From positions 1 through 64,000 of the forward strand of contig CANQPB010000005.1 in NCBI GenBank assembly GCA_947625615.1: DNA of 64,000 bases, given 5' to 3'. The first letter of the stretch is position 1. Each line of letters begins with the position of its first letter. Made by a program: the position numbers and the translations under genes. The DNA is from an uncultured Clostridia bacterium. Lineage in GTDB: Bacteria; Bacillota; Clostridia; Oscillospirales; Ruminococcaceae. The notes beneath the pieces were generated by a model that saw nothing but the letters and a program-made list of their open reading frames with translations, was not told the DNA's origin and searched no databases. Shown here piece after piece: positions 7,769-19,914 of this stretch.

Positions 7769-8635
7769 ATGTCAGAATGCGAATTGATAACAATGCAATA
7801 TCCCGTCATGTGCTACAGAAAGACCACCGCTCCGGGCGTACAGACCGAAGACTCCGTTCCGTTTCACCGCCACGACGGCTATGAATTCTATCTTTTTTTG
7901 GACGGCAGCGTAAATTCCTATATCGGGGATTCCGTCTTTTCCCCCGTCAGGGGAGATCTTATCATCATGAATCCCGAGCAGGCCCACCGCGCCATAAGCC
8001 TCGGCCCGCAGACATACGAGAGATTTATCATAAACCTGCGCAAGGACAAGATGGACAAATTCATGGGGGACGGCAGCGAGCTCTCCGAGAGCTTTGAGTT
8101 TTCCGATCCCGCCGCCGTCAAGAAGATCCGCCTCGGCGCCGAAAGGATAGAGGAATACTGCGCGGTCGCCGAAAAGCTTTCCACCGCGGTGTATTTGAGA
8201 AAGCCCTGCGACGATCTGCTGGTGGACGCCTACCTTACCGAGCTTTTGGTGCTTATAAGCCGCGAGCTTGAGGGAAACCGCAGCCAGGACGATTCCGAGA
8301 ACATGCCAGAGCTTGTAAGAGAGGTAAAGGACTACATCTTCCGCCACCTCACCGAGCAGATCACCCTCGACGATTTATCGGCGCAGTTTTTCTTCAACGG
8401 CAAGTACATAAGCGCCATGTTCAAGCGCTACACCGGCATGACCCTGCGCTCCTATATCCTCGAGCAGCGCCTCTGCCTTGCCAAGCGCCTTTTGCGCGAG
8501 GGGAGCAACGTCTCGGAGGCGTGCTACCATTCGGGATTTTTGGACTACACCAATTTTATCCGCAGCTTCACAAGAAGCGTCGGCATGTCCCCCGGAAAAT
8601 ATTCAAGGTGCGCCAAAGCCGGCGCCCTGCGCTGA
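7769..8635 (+). CDS. AraC family transcriptional regulator
   Basis: The product has an N-terminal cupin sugar-sensing domain (FHRHDGYEFYLFLDG, then a PEQAHRA motif). Its C-terminal double helix-turn-helix of about 100 residues includes ITLDDLSAQFFFNGKYISAM and the family signature ending in GMSPGKYS. The arrangement is typical of sugar-utilisation regulators. ATG at 7769 is preferred over the upstream TTG at 7754, because the GGAGG at 7756-7760 lies eight bases before it and would fall inside the longer reading frame. It is next to the GH94 phosphorylase and may control it, though it has its own promoter and the two are separated by a terminator. Confidence 0.9.
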   Translation: MSECELITMQYPVMCYRKTTAPGVQTEDSVPFHRHDGYEFYLFLDGSVNSYIGDSVFSPVRGDLIIMNPEQAHRAISLGPQTYERFIINLRKDKMDKFMGDGSELSESFEFSDPAAVKKIRLGAERIEEYCAVAEKLSTAVYLRKPCDDLLVDAYLTELLVLISRELEGNRSQDDSENMPELVREVKDYIFRHLTEQITLDDLSAQFFFNGKYISAMFKRYTGMTLRSYILEQRLCLAKRLLREGSNVSEACYHSGFLDYTNFIRSFTRSVGMSPGKYSRCAKAGALR

Positions 8636-8642
8636 AAAAATA

Positions 8643-8673
8643 CCCGGTCTGTCAAGCGACAGGCCGGTTTTTA
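8643..8673 (+). terminator. Rho-independent terminator after the AraC gene
   Basis: CCCGGTCTGTC and GACAGGCCGG pair with a small offset around the loop AAGC, followed by TTTTTAT. The compound hairpin repeat begins immediately after it. Confidence 0.8.
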
Positions 8674-8678
8674 TAATG

Positions 8679-9067
8679 ATAAAAGTTTTCGCCGGCCTTT
8701 TTCAAAAGGCCGCGCAGGTCGAGGGGCGCGAAGCCCCTCGTCGCGCTCCGCAGAGCGCGAAATCTCCCCGGAGCGGGCCGAGCAGGCACGCTCCGGGATA
8801 ATGCGAAAAAAACGCAGGAGGGGGAGCCCGAAACAGTCCGGTGGACTGTTTCGGGCCGGGGGAACCCTCGTCGGGGGTTCCCCCGGCGAGGCGCCACCGG
8901 TGCCTCGCACACGGAAAGGTGCGCGGGGAAAACCATGTTATAGAAACAGACTGTAAGTTTGGCCGGACCCGTTGGGCTCGGCAGCAGCTGCGCGCAGCCG
9001 GTGCGACAACCGCCAAAGCCCGAGCGCAGCGTGTTGTCCCCGCTTTGCCGAGCGCAAGCGCGGCAAA
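8679..9067 (+). repeat. Compound hairpin repeat, family 1, copy A
   Basis: This 390-bp gene-free stretch is a row of inverted repeats. Stems lie at 8694-8711, 8720-8740, 8741-8760, 8767-8797, 8826-8856 (14-bp arms GCCCGAAACAGTCC), 8856-8886 (12-bp arms CCGGGGGAACCC) and 8886-8908. A unique segment follows, then a closing TTGTCCCCGCTTTGCCGAGC module. The same ordered stems occur at 23871-24173 (opposite strand) and 53528-54070. Arm sequences differ between copies but pairing is kept. Open frames across it are GC-driven and differ between copies, so it is judged non-coding. Confidence 0.85.
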
Positions 9068-9072
9068 ATAAA

Positions 9073-9098
9073 GACGCCCTGTCAGCAGGGCGTCCTTT
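9073..9098 (-). terminator. Terminator of the branched-chain amino acid operon
   Basis: GACGCCCTG and CAGGGCGTC form a perfect 9-bp stem with a four-base loop (9073-9094). Read leftward the stem is followed by TTTATTTT. It lies eleven bases after the stop of the DUF815 gene and is well placed to end the long leftward transcript. Confidence 0.85.
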
Positions 9099-9104
9099 GC
9101 TCGG

Positions 9105-10310
9105 CTATTTTATCTCCGTCTGCGTGCCGGAAAGTATCAGATCGACAAACTGCTTTGCCGCCCTTGCCGAGCGGCTTGCGCGGCCGAGTGCGTATTTTTC
9201 CGCGGCGGCGTCAAGCTTTTCGGGGTCGTAGCTAACGCCGTTTTCGTCGCAGAGATACCGCACTATCTCAAGATAGGTGGCCTTGTCGGGACGGCTGAAT
9301 GTAACGTGCAGCCCGAAGCGCTCGGAAAGCGAGACTATCTCCTGCATGGTGTCGGCGCGGTGAACGTCGTCGCCCTCGCGGTCGGAAAACTTTTCCTTGA
9401 CAAGGTGCCTGCGGTTCGAGGTGGCGTAAATGGCCACGTTGCCGGCTTTCGCCGAAACGGTGCCTTCAAGCATCGCCTTTAAAGCCGAAAAGTTGTCGTC
9501 GTTCTGGGCGAAGGAGAGGTCGTCTATAAAGATGATGAACTTTAGCGGGTTGTGGTTAAGCTCGCTTAAAATTTCGGGCAGAAGCTTAAGCTGCTCTTTT
9601 TTCAGTTCGAGAATCCTCAGACCCTCCGGCGCGAGCTCGTTGACTACCGCCTTTACCGTCGAGGATTTGCCGGTGCCGGCGTCTCCCGTCAGCAGAATGT
9701 TCGCCGCCGGCTTCGAGGCCAAAAGCGCGCGGGTGTTTTCTATGATGATCTCCTTTTCGCGCTTGTAACCGACAAGCTGGCCGAGCCTTATTCCGTCGGG
9801 GCTCTTTACCGGCCTGATGCCGTCGCCGTCGTAGTAAAACGCCCGGTATTTCGCATAGATCCCGTAGCCGTGCTTTGAAATGTCCGAGAGCTGCTCGTGC
9901 ATGTCCCCTATAAGATCCGCCACGGAATTTTCCCATTCGGGCAGCGCGCCGGAATAATCGAGATTTTCACGAAGATCCTTCGGGGTGAGCCCCGCGATTT
10001 TTTGCATTATCGCGATCTCGCGGTCGGCGCTCGCTTTCATGGATTCCGAGGGGGTCTTTCCCTCGCCTATGCGCCTTGCAAGCGGGTTGTCGCAGCATCT
10101 CAGCAGCTCGCCTACATATTTTGAAAGATCAGACGAGCCGGTCTTGTAAAGCTCCGAAACAAAGCCGCAGTAAAGGCTGACTGCCCCGGCGTCGTCGCCG
10201 TCGTATTCAAGAAAGCTGCACAGCGCCGAAATCACGGGGTCATCAAGAATGCTCCGGAAAACGCAGAGGGATTTTAACGATGTGAGAAGATTTTCGGTCT
10301 TTGTGGGCAT
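9105..10310 (-). CDS. DUF815 AAA+ type ATPase
   Basis: The 401-residue protein has a helical N-terminal region of about 170 residues followed by a P-loop ATPase domain. Walker A is GDAGTGKSS and Walker B is FIIFIDDLSF, with a sensor-like IYATSNRRHLV segment and an arginine-containing SDREGDDVHRADT. This is the pattern of the DUF815 family of AAA+ proteins, whose substrate is unknown. It starts 8 bp after ilvD and ends at the operon terminator, so it seems to be co-transcribed with leucine/valine genes. No functional link with that pathway is known. Confidence 0.85.
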   Translation of the reverse strand: MPTKTENLLTSLKSLCVFRSILDDPVISALCSFLEYDGDDAGAVSLYCGFVSELYKTGSSDLSKYVGELLRCCDNPLARRIGEGKTPSESMKASADREIAIMQKIAGLTPKDLRENLDYSGALPEWENSVADLIGDMHEQLSDISKHGYGIYAKYRAFYYDGDGIRPVKSPDGIRLGQLVGYKREKEIIIENTRALLASKPAANILLTGDAGTGKSSTVKAVVNELAPEGLRILELKKEQLKLLPEILSELNHNPLKFIIFIDDLSFAQNDDNFSALKAMLEGTVSAKAGNVAIYATSNRRHLVKEKFSDREGDDVHRADTMQEIVSLSERFGLHVTFSRPDKATYLEIVRYLCDENGVSYDPEKLDAAAEKYALGRASRSARAAKQFVDLILSGTQTEIK

Positions 10311-10318
10311 GGCTCGCC

Positions 10319-11974
10319 TCAGTTAAGGACGGCGCCCTTGGCACCGCTCGAAACGAGCGAAGCATAGCGCTTAAGATAGCCGGAAAGCTCCTTTGTCTTC
10401 GGGACGAACGAAGCCATTCTCTCGTTGAATTCCTCGTCGCTTATCTTGAGATTTATTTTGTTTTCGGGAATGTCGATCTCAATGGTGTCGCCCTCTTTGA
10501 CGATGCCTATCGGCCCGCCCGAAGCCGCCTCGGGCGAGATGTGCCCCACACAGGCTCCGCGGGTGGCGCCGCTGAATCGGCCGTCGGTTATAAGCGCGAC
10601 GCTTTCGCCGAGGCCCATTCCCATAATGGCGGAGGTCGGATTGAGCATTTCTCTCATTCCGGGGCCGCCCTTCGGGCCCTCATAGCGAATCACCACCACG
10701 TCGCCGGGAACTATTTTGCCGGAATTTATCGCCGCCTGGGCGTCCTCCTCGCATTCGAACACTCTCGCGCGGCCGGAATATTTAAGCATCTTCGGCGAAA
10801 CAGCCGAGCGCTTGACCACGCAGCCCTCCGGCGCAAGGTTTCCGCGCAGAACGGCTATGCCGCCCGTCTCGCTGAAGGGGTTCTCAACCGGCCGTATGAC
10901 GTCGTGGTTCAGGTTGACTGCATCTTTGATGTTTTCTCCGACGGTATGCCCGGTTACGGTCATGCAGTCAAGATTCAAGAGGCCCTTTTTCGAGAGCTCG
11001 TTCATTATCGCCCAGACGCCGCCCGCCTCGTCAAGCTCCTCGACATAGGTTCTGCCCGCGGGGGCAAGGTGGCAGAGGTTAGGCGTCTTCGAGCTTATCG
11101 AGTTCGCGATGTCGAGGTTTATCTCAATTCCGCATTCGTGAGCTATCGCAGGCAGGTGAAGCATCGAGTTAGTCGAGCAGCCGAGTGCCATATCTACGGT
11201 CAGCGCGTTCATGAAGGCAGCCTCCGTCATGATGTCGCGGGGGCGGATATCCTTTTTTATAAGCTCCATTACCGCCATGCCGGCGCGCTTTGCAAGCTCT
11301 ATTCTCTGAGAATACACCGCCGGTATGGTTCCGTTGCCCCTTAGGCCCATGCCCAGGGCCTCGGTCAGGCAGTTCATCGAGTTTGCGGTGTACATTCCCG
11401 AGCAGGAGCCGCAGGTAGGGCAGGTCTTGCATTCGTATTCGTGAAGCTTTTCAAGGTCTATTTTGCCGGCGTTGAATTCTCCCACCGCCTCCGAGATCGA
11501 GGAAAAGCTCGTCTTGTGGCCGTCGACATGCCCTGCGAGCATAGGCCCGCCCGAGACGAAGACCGTCGGCAGGTTAAGCCTTGCCGCCGCCATCAAAAGC
11601 CCGGGGACGTTCTTGTCGCAGTTGGGCACCATGACCAAAGCGTCAAAGCCGTGGGCAAGGGCCATAGCCTCGGTGGAATCGGCGATAAGGTCGCGGGTGA
11701 CGAGGGAATATTTCATTCCGGTGTGACCCATGGCAATGCCGTCGCAGACGGCTATCGCGGGGAACACCACTGGGGTGCCGCCCGCCATGGCGACGCCCAG
11801 CTTTACCGCGTCGACAATTTTGTCTATATTCATGTGCCCCGGGACTATCTCGTTATAGGAGCTTACGATGCCCACCATGGGGCGGCTTATCTCCTCCTCG
11901 GTAAAGCCGAGGGCGTGGTAAAGGGCGCGGTGGGGCGCGTTCTGCGGCCCGAATTTAATGTTGTCGCTTTTCAT
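10319..11974 (-). CDS. ilvD: Dihydroxy-acid dehydratase
   Basis: This Fe-S enzyme dehydrates 2,3-dihydroxyisovalerate and 2,3-dihydroxy-3-methylvalerate to the 2-keto acids that precede valine, leucine and isoleucine. The 551-residue protein carries the cluster-ligand region [11 protein letters not shown] and the [20 protein letters not shown] motif around residues 190-210, and GRFSGATRG near the C-terminus. ATG at 11974 has AGGTGAT five bases upstream; the GTG at 11983 falls inside that site. It follows ilvC by about 80 bp in the T-box operon. Confidence 0.96.
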   Translation of the reverse strand: MKSDNIKFGPQNAPHRALYHALGFTEEEISRPMVGIVSSYNEIVPGHMNIDKIVDAVKLGVAMAGGTPVVFPAIAVCDGIAMGHTGMKYSLVTRDLIADSTEAMALAHGFDALVMVPNCDKNVPGLLMAAARLNLPTVFVSGGPMLAGHVDGHKTSFSSISEAVGEFNAGKIDLEKLHEYECKTCPTCGSCSGMYTANSMNCLTEALGMGLRGNGTIPAVYSQRIELAKRAGMAVMELIKKDIRPRDIMTEAAFMNALTVDMALGCSTNSMLHLPAIAHECGIEINLDIANSISSKTPNLCHLAPAGRTYVEELDEAGGVWAIMNELSKKGLLNLDCMTVTGHTVGENIKDAVNLNHDVIRPVENPFSETGGIAVLRGNLAPEGCVVKRSAVSPKMLKYSGRARVFECEEDAQAAINSGKIVPGDVVVIRYEGPKGGPGMREMLNPTSAIMGMGLGESVALITDGRFSGATRGACVGHISPEAASGGPIGIVKEGDTIEIDIPENKINLKISDEEFNERMASFVPKTKELSGYLKRYASLVSSGAKGAVLN

Positions 11975-12054
11975 AATTATCACCTGATTTTTTTATAAAA
12001 TATGCCGAGAGGCCGGGAACCTTCCGTTCCGGCCCCCGGCTTTATGCTTTTGAA

Positions 12055-13637
<1,583 letters not shown>

Positions 13638-13645
<8 letters not shown>

Positions 13646-15326
13646 TCTGCTCACCCGCCTTTATATCGACCTTTGTGATTATGTCGTCCATCGATCCGCC
13701 CGGCGGCAGCATCGGCAGGACGAACTCGTCCTTGTCTATCATGCATTCCACAACGAAGGGGCCGCCGCTTTCAAACGCCTTTTTCAGCGCCATGTCGAGC
13801 TCCTCAAGGGTTTCGGCCTTTTCGCCGTCCGCCCCGAAGGCCTTTGCCAGCGCGACAAAATCCGTCTTTCTGTTTAAAACGGTGTTCGAGTAGTGCTTGT
13901 CGAAGAATAGCGTCTGCCACTGGCGCACCATTCCCAAAACGCCGTTATTCATTATCAGCACGACGAGCGGAATGTTATAGGTGACCGCGGTAGCGAGCTC
14001 GTTTAGGCACATACCGAAGCCGCCGTCGCCGGTGACCAGAACCGCCCTTTCGCGGGTGGCTATCGCCGCGCCCATCGCGGCTCCCATTCCGAAGCCCATG
14101 GTGCCGAGGCCGCCGGAGGATATGAACCTGCGCACGTTTTTGAATACAAGCGACTGCGCCGCCCACATCTGGTGCTGCCCGACGTCGGTGGCGACGGGTG
14201 TGTTCTCGCCGAGATATTTATTAAGCGTAAGGATTGCCGCGCGGGGGGTAAGTCCGTCGCGGTTGTCAAGGGTGCGGCGCTCCTCGGCCTTTAAGCCCTC
14301 TATCGTCTTTCTCCATTCGGGGAGCTTTTTTTGCGTCAGCAGGGGAATGAGCTTTGAAAGCGTCAGCTTAAGGTCGCCGCGCATGGCGTGTGCCGCCGAG
14401 ACGGTCTTGTCAAGCTCCGCTCCGTCTACGTCTATATGCACTATCTGCGCATGGGTGGCGAATTTTGCGCGGTTGCCGGTCACCCTGTCGTTAAAGCGAA
14501 CGCCGAGCGCTATAATGCAGTCGGCGCGGTGCATCGCCATCGAGCAGGCGTAGTGGCCGTGCATGCCCTGCATGCCCAAAAATCTTGGGTGATCCGTAGG
14601 GATCGCCGAAATTCCCATCAGCGAGCAGCCCATCGGCGCGTCAAGCAGCTCCGCAAGCTCCAAAAGCTCCTTTTGCGCCTCGGAATTTATCATTCCGCCG
14701 CCGAAGTATATAAACGGCCTCTGGGAAAGATTTATGCATTCCGCGGCGTCGCGGATCCTCATCTCCTTGGCGGGCTGGCGCGGCTCGGCCGAAACCGGCT
14801 CCTGCGGGGTATATTCGCAGACGGCGGTCTGAATGTCCTTCGGCACGTCAATGAGAACCGGCCCGGGCCGACCGGACACCGCAAGCCGAAACGCCTCGCG
14901 AATGGTGTCGGCAAGGTCATCTACCGAGCCGACGACGTAGTTGTGCTTTGTTATCGGCAGGGTGATGCCCGTGATGTCTATCTCCTGGAAGCTGTCGGTG
15001 CCGAGCTGGGTGGTGGGCACGTTGCCGGTTATCGCCACCATCGGCACCGAATCGAGATAGGCGGTGGCTATGCCGGTGACAAGGTTTGTCGCGCCCGGGC
15101 CTGAGGTGGCTATAACCACGCCCGGCCTGCCCGAGGCCCTCGCATAGCCGTCGGCGGCGTGCGCCGCGCCCTGCTCGTGGGCGGTGAGAATATGCGTAAT
15201 CTCGTCCTGATATTTATACAGAGAATCGTAGACGTTCAAAATCTGTCCTCCCGGATAGCCGAAGACGACGTCCACGCCCTGCTCTATAAGCGTCCTGACA
15301 ATAATATCGGCGCCTGAAAGTTTCAT
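13638..15326 (-). CDS. ilvB: Acetolactate synthase large subunit
   Basis: This thiamine-diphosphate enzyme condenses two pyruvates to 2-acetolactate, or pyruvate with 2-oxobutyrate. The 562-residue protein shows the N-terminal catalytic Glu region (LTAHEQGAAHAADGYARASG), the central FAD/TPP-fold domain, and the TPP-Mg motif GDGGFGMCLNELATAV ending in NN. ATG at 15326 is chosen because AAAGGA lies nine bases upstream; the ATG at 15335 touches that site. It follows leuB by about a dozen bases. Confidence 0.95.
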
Positions 15327-15339
15327 CTGATTCATTCCT

Positions 15340-16425
15340 TTACTTTTTTGCTTTTATTTCCGCGGAAATAAGATCTCCCATTTTTGAGCAGCCTACGCGC
15401 TTAAGACCCTCGCCGCCGCTCATGATATCGCCGGTGCGGTATCCTTTAGAGAGCACCCTGCCTACGCAGTCCTCAATGTCGTCCGCCTCGGCGGGCATGT
15501 CGAAGCTGTACCTTAACATCATCGCCGCCGAGAGAACAGTGCCTATCGGGTTCGCGACGTCCATTCCGGCTATGTCGGGCGCCGAGCCGTGTATAGGCTC
15601 GTAAAGGCCGTTCGAGGTGGCTCCCAAAGAGGAGGAGGGTATCATTCCTATCGAGCCGGTTATCATCGATGCTTCGTCGGAAAGAATGTCGCCGAACATG
15701 TTTTCGGTGACTATAACGTCGAACTGCGCGGGATTTTTGACTATCTGCATGGCGCAGTTGTCTACGAGCATGTCCGAAAGCTCCACCTCGGGATATTCCT
15801 CGGCAAGGCGGTGCATAACGCTCTTCCAGAGGCGGGAGGTGTCGAGCACGTTGGATTTTTCCACCGAGCAGAGCTTTCCTCTGCGCTTTTTGGCGGTCTC
15901 AAAGCCTATGCGGCCGATGCGCTCAATTTCGCTCTCGGAATATTTCATCACGTCCTCCGAGATCTTCTCACCCTGCTCGTATGTCTTGTGGTCGCCGAAG
16001 TAGATGCCGCCTATCAGCTCGCGCACGATGATGAAGTCGATCCCTTTTTCGACGATCTCGGGCTTCAAAGGAGATGCCGAGGCCAGCTGCGGCCAGATCT
16101 TTGCGGGGCGGTTGTTTGAATATACCCCCATGCCGGCGCGTATCCGAAGAAGTCCCTTTTCGGGGCGCATGTTTCCGGGCACCGAATCCCACTTCGGGCC
16201 GCCCACGGCTCCCAAAAGAACGCTGTCGGCGGCAAGGCACTTGTCAAGCTCGCTTTGGGGCAGGGGGTCGCCGTATTTGTCTATGGCGCAGCCGCCCATG
16301 TCGGCGTCGGTATAAACGAAGGTGTGCCCGTATTTTTCGGCTATGACGTCGAGAACCTTTATTGCCTCGTTCACAATCTCGGGGCCTATGCCGTCGCCGC
16401 GGATAACGGCAATATTCTTTTTCAT
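15340..16425 (-). CDS. leuB: 3-isopropylmalate dehydrogenase
   Basis: The enzyme oxidatively decarboxylates 3-isopropylmalate with NAD+ in leucine synthesis. The 361-residue protein has the N-terminal IAVIRGDGIGPEI, the substrate-binding arginines around RPEKGLLRIRAGMGVY, VDNCAMQIVKNPAQFDVIV with the metal-binding Asp region, and the signature NMFGDILSDEASMITGSIG. The adenine-binding GSAPDIAGMDVANPIGT loop favours NAD+. It lies 4 bp after leuD. Confidence 0.96.
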   Translation of the reverse strand: MKKNIAVIRGDGIGPEIVNEAIKVLDVIAEKYGHTFVYTDADMGGCAIDKYGDPLPQSELDKCLAADSVLLGAVGGPKWDSVPGNMRPEKGLLRIRAGMGVYSNNRPAKIWPQLASASPLKPEIVEKGIDFIIVRELIGGIYFGDHKTYEQGEKISEDVMKYSESEIERIGRIGFETAKKRRGKLCSVEKSNVLDTSRLWKSVMHRLAEEYPEVELSDMLVDNCAMQIVKNPAQFDVIVTENMFGDILSDEASMITGSIGMIPSSSLGATSNGLYEPIHGSAPDIAGMDVANPIGTVLSAAMMLRYSFDMPAEADDIEDCVGRVLSKGYRTGDIMSGGEGLKRVGCSKMGDLISAEIKAKK

Positions 16426-16429
16426 TATT

Positions 16430-16915
16430 TTACCTCGCTTTCAGGGACTTGAGAAGTCCGCCGGCTTTAATTATATTCTGGATAAATTCGGGGAAGGGCT
16501 GCGCCTGATAGGTCTTTTTCGTGGTGAGATCGGTAATAATTCCCGTGTCGAAATCCACGGTCACCTCGTCGCCCGCCGAAATTCCGTCGGCGGCCTCGGG
16601 GCATTCGAGAATAGGCAGGCCTATGTTTATCGCGTTGCGGTAAAAGATCCTTGCGAAGCTCTTTGCGATAACGCAGCCGGTGCCGCATGTCTTTATGACG
16701 AGCGGCGCGTGCTCGCGGGAAGACCCGCAGCCGAAATTCCACCCTGCCACCATTATGTCGCCATTATTGACTTTCTTCACGAATTCCGCGTCAATGTCCT
16801 CCATGCAGTGCTTCGAAAGCTCCTGCGCGTCTGAGGTGTTGAGATATCTTGCGGGGATTATAACGTCGGTGTCTACGTTGTCGGGATATTTAAAAACTTT
16901 TCCTTCGGTGTTCAT
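16430..16915 (-). CDS. leuD: 3-isopropylmalate dehydratase small subunit
   Basis: The 161-residue swivelling domain contains the [18 protein letters not shown] opening and the [15 protein letters not shown] motif that closes over the substrate. At this length it belongs to the short HacB/LeuD type found in archaea and Clostridia, not the 200-residue enterobacterial form. It pairs with the LeuC encoded 2 bp upstream. GGAGG precedes the ATG. Confidence 0.95.
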   Translation of the reverse strand: MNTEGKVFKYPDNVDTDVIIPARYLNTSDAQELSKHCMEDIDAEFVKKVNNGDIMVAGWNFGCGSSREHAPLVIKTCGTGCVIAKSFARIFYRNAINIGLPILECPEAADGISAGDEVTVDFDTGIITDLTTKKTYQAQPFPEFIQNIIKAGGLLKSLKAR

Positions 16916-16917
16916 TT

Positions 16918-18177
16918 TCAGTCCTCCTTCGGTGCGGTTATACGGCCCGTAAGGGCGCTTGCGGCGGCGGTCTTAGGGCTTGCAAGGTAAACCTCGCTCT
17001 TAACGTGTCCCATTCTGCCTACAAAATTGCGGTTTGTCGTGGCTATGCATCTTTCGCCCTCGGCCAAAATTCCCATATATCCGCCGAGGCAGGGGCCGCA
17101 GGTCGGGGTAGACACTACCGCTCCGGCGTCTATAAATGCGGTGACGTAGCCGCGCTCAACGCATTCGCGGTAAATTGCCATCGTCGCGGGAATAATTATG
17201 CATCTGAGGCCGTCGGCAACCTTTTTGCCCTTAAGGGTGTTATACGCGGCCTCCATGTCCTCCATTCTGCCGTTGGTGCAGCTGCCGATTACTACCTGAT
17301 CAACCTTTATGTCGGAAAGCTCGCTCGCGGGTTTCGTGTTCTCGGGAAGATGAGGGCAGGCGACGGTGGGGACTATCTTTGAAAGGTCGATCTCTATCAC
17401 CTTTTCATATACCGCGTCGGGGTCGGCGGAAAATTCGCGGGGCTCGCGCTCGGTGCGGCCGCTCATATAGGCGCGGGTGATGTCGTCCACCGGGAAGATG
17501 CCGTTCTTGGCGCCGGCCTCTATAGCCATGTTGCAGATGCAAAGGCGGTCGTCCATAGAGAGCGAGGCCACGCCCTCGCCGGTGAATTCCATGCTCTTAT
17601 AAAGCGCGCCGTCGACGCCTATCATGCCGATGATAGTTAAAATGACGTCCTTGCCGGAGCAGTTTTTCGGGAGTTTTCCCTTAAGCTCGAATTTAATCGC
17701 CGCCGGCACCTTGAACCACGCCGTGCCGGTCGCCATTCCGGCGGCCATGTCGGTCGAGCCGACGCCTGTCGAGAACGCGCCGAGAGCGCCGTAGGTGCAG
17801 GTGTGGCTGTCCGCGCCGATAATGCAGTCGCCGGCGGTGACAACGCCCTGTTCCGGCAAAAGCGCGTGTTCAATGCCCATCTTGCCGACGTCATAAAAAT
17901 GGCTCACGCAGTGGGCGCAGGCAAATTCGCGGCACTGCTTCGACTGCTCCGCCGCCTTAATGTCCTTGTTCGGGACGAAGTGATCTAAAACTATCGCTAT
18001 CCTGTCCTTGTCGAAAACGCCGTCGAAGCCCGCCTTGTTGAATTCGTTCACCGCCACCGGGGTGGTGATGTCGTTTCCCAAAACGAGATCGAGCTTGGCG
18101 GAGATAAGCTGTCCCGCCTCTACGCTGTCAAGCCCGGCGTGCTTGGCAAGGATCTTCTGTGTCATTGTCATTCCCAT
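16918..18177 (-). CDS. leuC: 3-isopropylmalate dehydratase large subunit
   Basis: This aconitase-family Fe-S subunit (419 residues) isomerises 2- to 3-isopropylmalate together with LeuD. Cluster ligands are visible in VIGSCTNGR and in [29 protein letters not shown] is the family substrate motif. The length and pairing with a short LeuD place it in the HacA/LeuC type 2 group. ATG at 18177 has GGGAG eight bases upstream; the longer frame to 18195 overlaps leuA and lacks a site. Confidence 0.95.
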   Translation of the reverse strand: MGMTMTQKILAKHAGLDSVEAGQLISAKLDLVLGNDITTPVAVNEFNKAGFDGVFDKDRIAIVLDHFVPNKDIKAAEQSKQCREFACAHCVSHFYDVGKMGIEHALLPEQGVVTAGDCIIGADSHTCTYGALGAFSTGVGSTDMAAGMATGTAWFKVPAAIKFELKGKLPKNCSGKDVILTIIGMIGVDGALYKSMEFTGEGVASLSMDDRLCICNMAIEAGAKNGIFPVDDITRAYMSGRTEREPREFSADPDAVYEKVIEIDLSKIVPTVACPHLPENTKPASELSDIKVDQVVIGSCTNGRMEDMEAAYNTLKGKKVADGLRCIIIPATMAIYRECVERGYVTAFIDAGAVVSTPTCGPCLGGYMGILAEGERCIATTNRNFVGRMGHVKSEVYLASPKTAAASALTGRITAPKED

Positions 18178-18191
18178 GTTATATTCTCCCT

Positions 18192-19859
18192 TCACTTTTT
18201 CTTTGAATTGTTATAGGCGCTCACCAGAGCATAAGCCGAAGCCCTAATAATGTCGGTGTGATATCCCGCGCCCCAGCTCATTTCGCCGTCGGGGGTTCTA
18301 ATTCCTATATAGGCTATCGCCTCGGACTGCGAGGCCTGGTTCATAAGGCTGTGCTCGGTATATACCTCTAAGGAGTAGCTGTCGCCGGTGAGCTTTTTGA
18401 GGGCGTTTGAAACGGCGTCGATAGAGCCGTTGCCCTGCGAATGCATGTTCACACGCTCGCCCTTGAAGTCGAAGAGAATGTCAAGGTCAACTCCCTCGGG
18501 GTGCTCGGTGAATTTCATTCCCTGAATGCATACCGGCTCGACTATCCTGAAGTAGTTGCGGCGGAAGATATCAAGGATCTCATCTGGCTTAAGCTCGCGG
18601 TGCTCGCGGTCGGAAATCCCCTTGCAGATGTAGGAGAAGTGCTCGCGCATCTTTGCGGGGAGGTTGTAGCCGTAGGTGTGCTCCAAAAGGTATCCTATGC
18701 CGCCCTTGCCGCTCTGGGAATTCACGCGGATAACGTCGGCGTCGTAGGTGCGGTTGATGTCCGTCGGGTCGATGGGTATATAGGGGGTAGTCCACTGCTC
18801 AAGATTCTTTTCCTCACGCCATTTCATGCCCTTTGCTATAGCGTCCTGGTGGCTTCCCGAGAACGCCGCGAAGACGAGGGCTCCGGCGTAGGGGGTGCGC
18901 TCGTAAATTCTCATGCCGGTGCATTTCGAGTAGGTGTCGGCGATTGCCGGCATATCCGAAAAGTCGAGCTTCGGGTCAACCCCGTGGGAATACATGTTCA
19001 TGGCAAGGGTGATGATGTCTACGTTGCCGGTTCTCTCGCCGTTGCCGAAAAGGGTGCCCTCCACCCTGTCGGCGCCCGCCAAAAGCGCGAGCTCGGTGTC
19101 GGCGACGCCTGTGCCGCGGTCGTTGTGGGGGTGAAGCGAAAGGGTGACATATTCGCGGTATTTGAGATTTTTGCTCATGTATTCAATCTGCGAGGCGTAA
19201 ACGTGGGGCAGGCTCATCTCAACGGTGACGGGCAGATTTATGATGACGTTGTTGTCGGGGCCGGGCTCCAAAATGTCGAGAACGGCGTTGCACACCTCGA
19301 GCGAGTATTCCGGCTCGGCGCCGGTAAAGCTCTCGGGGGAGTATTCGAAGCGGAAGTTGCCCTCGTATTCCGAGGCAAGCTGCTTTACAAGCTTCGCGCC
19401 GTCGGTGGCGATCTTCTTGATCTCCTCTTTCGATTTTTTGAAGACCTGCTCCCGCTGGGCAACGCTGACGGAATTGTAGAAGTGAACTATCGCCGAGGGC
19501 GCGCCCTTGACGGCCTCGAAGGTCTTTCTTATGATGTGCTCGCGGCACTGGGTGAGCACCTGCACGGTCACGTCCTCGGGTATCATATCCCTTTCGATAA
19601 GCGCCCTAAGAAAGTCGTATTCCGTCTCGGAGGCCGCAGGGAAGCCCACCTCGATCTCCTTGAAGCCGAGCTTTACGAGCATCTTGTAAAAGACCATCTT
19701 CTGATCGAAACTCATGGGAATGACGAGCGACTGGTTGCCGTCGCGAAGATCGACCGAGCACCAAAGCGGCGCCTTTTCGATGCGCTCCTTCTTTACCCAT
19801 TCATAGCACGGTTCGGGCGGCATGTAATAGCCGGGGGAATACTTTTTGTGGTTCATCAT
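18192..19859 (-). CDS. leuA: 2-isopropylmalate synthase (long, fungal/actinobacterial type)
   Basis: The enzyme condenses acetyl-CoA with 2-ketoisovalerate, the first committed step of leucine synthesis. The 555-residue protein begins with a short preamble and [19 protein letters not shown], which holds the metal-binding Asp, and has the [13 protein letters not shown] metal ligands and [13 protein letters not shown]-terminal LeuA dimer/regulatory domain extends to the end. The opening and the length fit the TIGR00970-like group (yeast and Mycobacterium LeuA), not the approximately 510-residue Bacillus type. GGAGAG lies seven bases before the ATG. It is the first gene after the T-box. Confidence 0.95.
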   Translation of the reverse strand: MMNHKKYSPGYYMPPEPCYEWVKKERIEKAPLWCSVDLRDGNQSLVIPMSFDQKMVFYKMLVKLGFKEIEVGFPAASETEYDFLRALIERDMIPEDVTVQVLTQCREHIIRKTFEAVKGAPSAIVHFYNSVSVAQREQVFKKSKEEIKKIATDGAKLVKQLASEYEGNFRFEYSPESFTGAEPEYSLEVCNAVLDILEPGPDNNVIINLPVTVEMSLPHVYASQIEYMSKNLKYREYVTLSLHPHNDRGTGVADTELALLAGADRVEGTLFGNGERTGNVDIITLAMNMYSHGVDPKLDFSDMPAIADTYSKCTGMRIYERTPYAGALVFAAFSGSHQDAIAKGMKWREEKNLEQWTTPYIPIDPTDINRTYDADVIRVNSQSGKGGIGYLLEHTYGYNLPAKMREHFSYICKGISDREHRELKPDEILDIFRRNYFRIVEPVCIQGMKFTEHPEGVDLDILFDFKGERVNMHSQGNGSIDAVSNALKKLTGDSYSLEVYTEHSLMNQASQSEAIAYIGIRTPDGEMSWGAGYHTDIIRASAYALVSAYNNSKKK

Positions 19860-19914
19860 GGTGAATCTCTCCTGTTATAAAAGTGATTTTTGCGGAATCG
19901 GGGGCTTCCCTTGA

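Noticed and set aside
8652-9235. Several overlapping open frames of 75-105 codons on both strands within repeat copy A (similar ones occur in copies B, C and D)
   Set aside because: They arise from GC-rich hairpin DNA. Frames differ between copies, both strands are open at once, none has a ribosome binding site, and base changes preserve pairing and not codons. Such frames are often wrongly annotated as small proteins.
18441-19880. A 479-codon rightward frame opposite leuA, and a 358-codon frame opposite dnaK (34967-36043)
   Set aside because: Both are antisense shadows of strongly conserved genes and show no domain, ribosome binding site or promoter.
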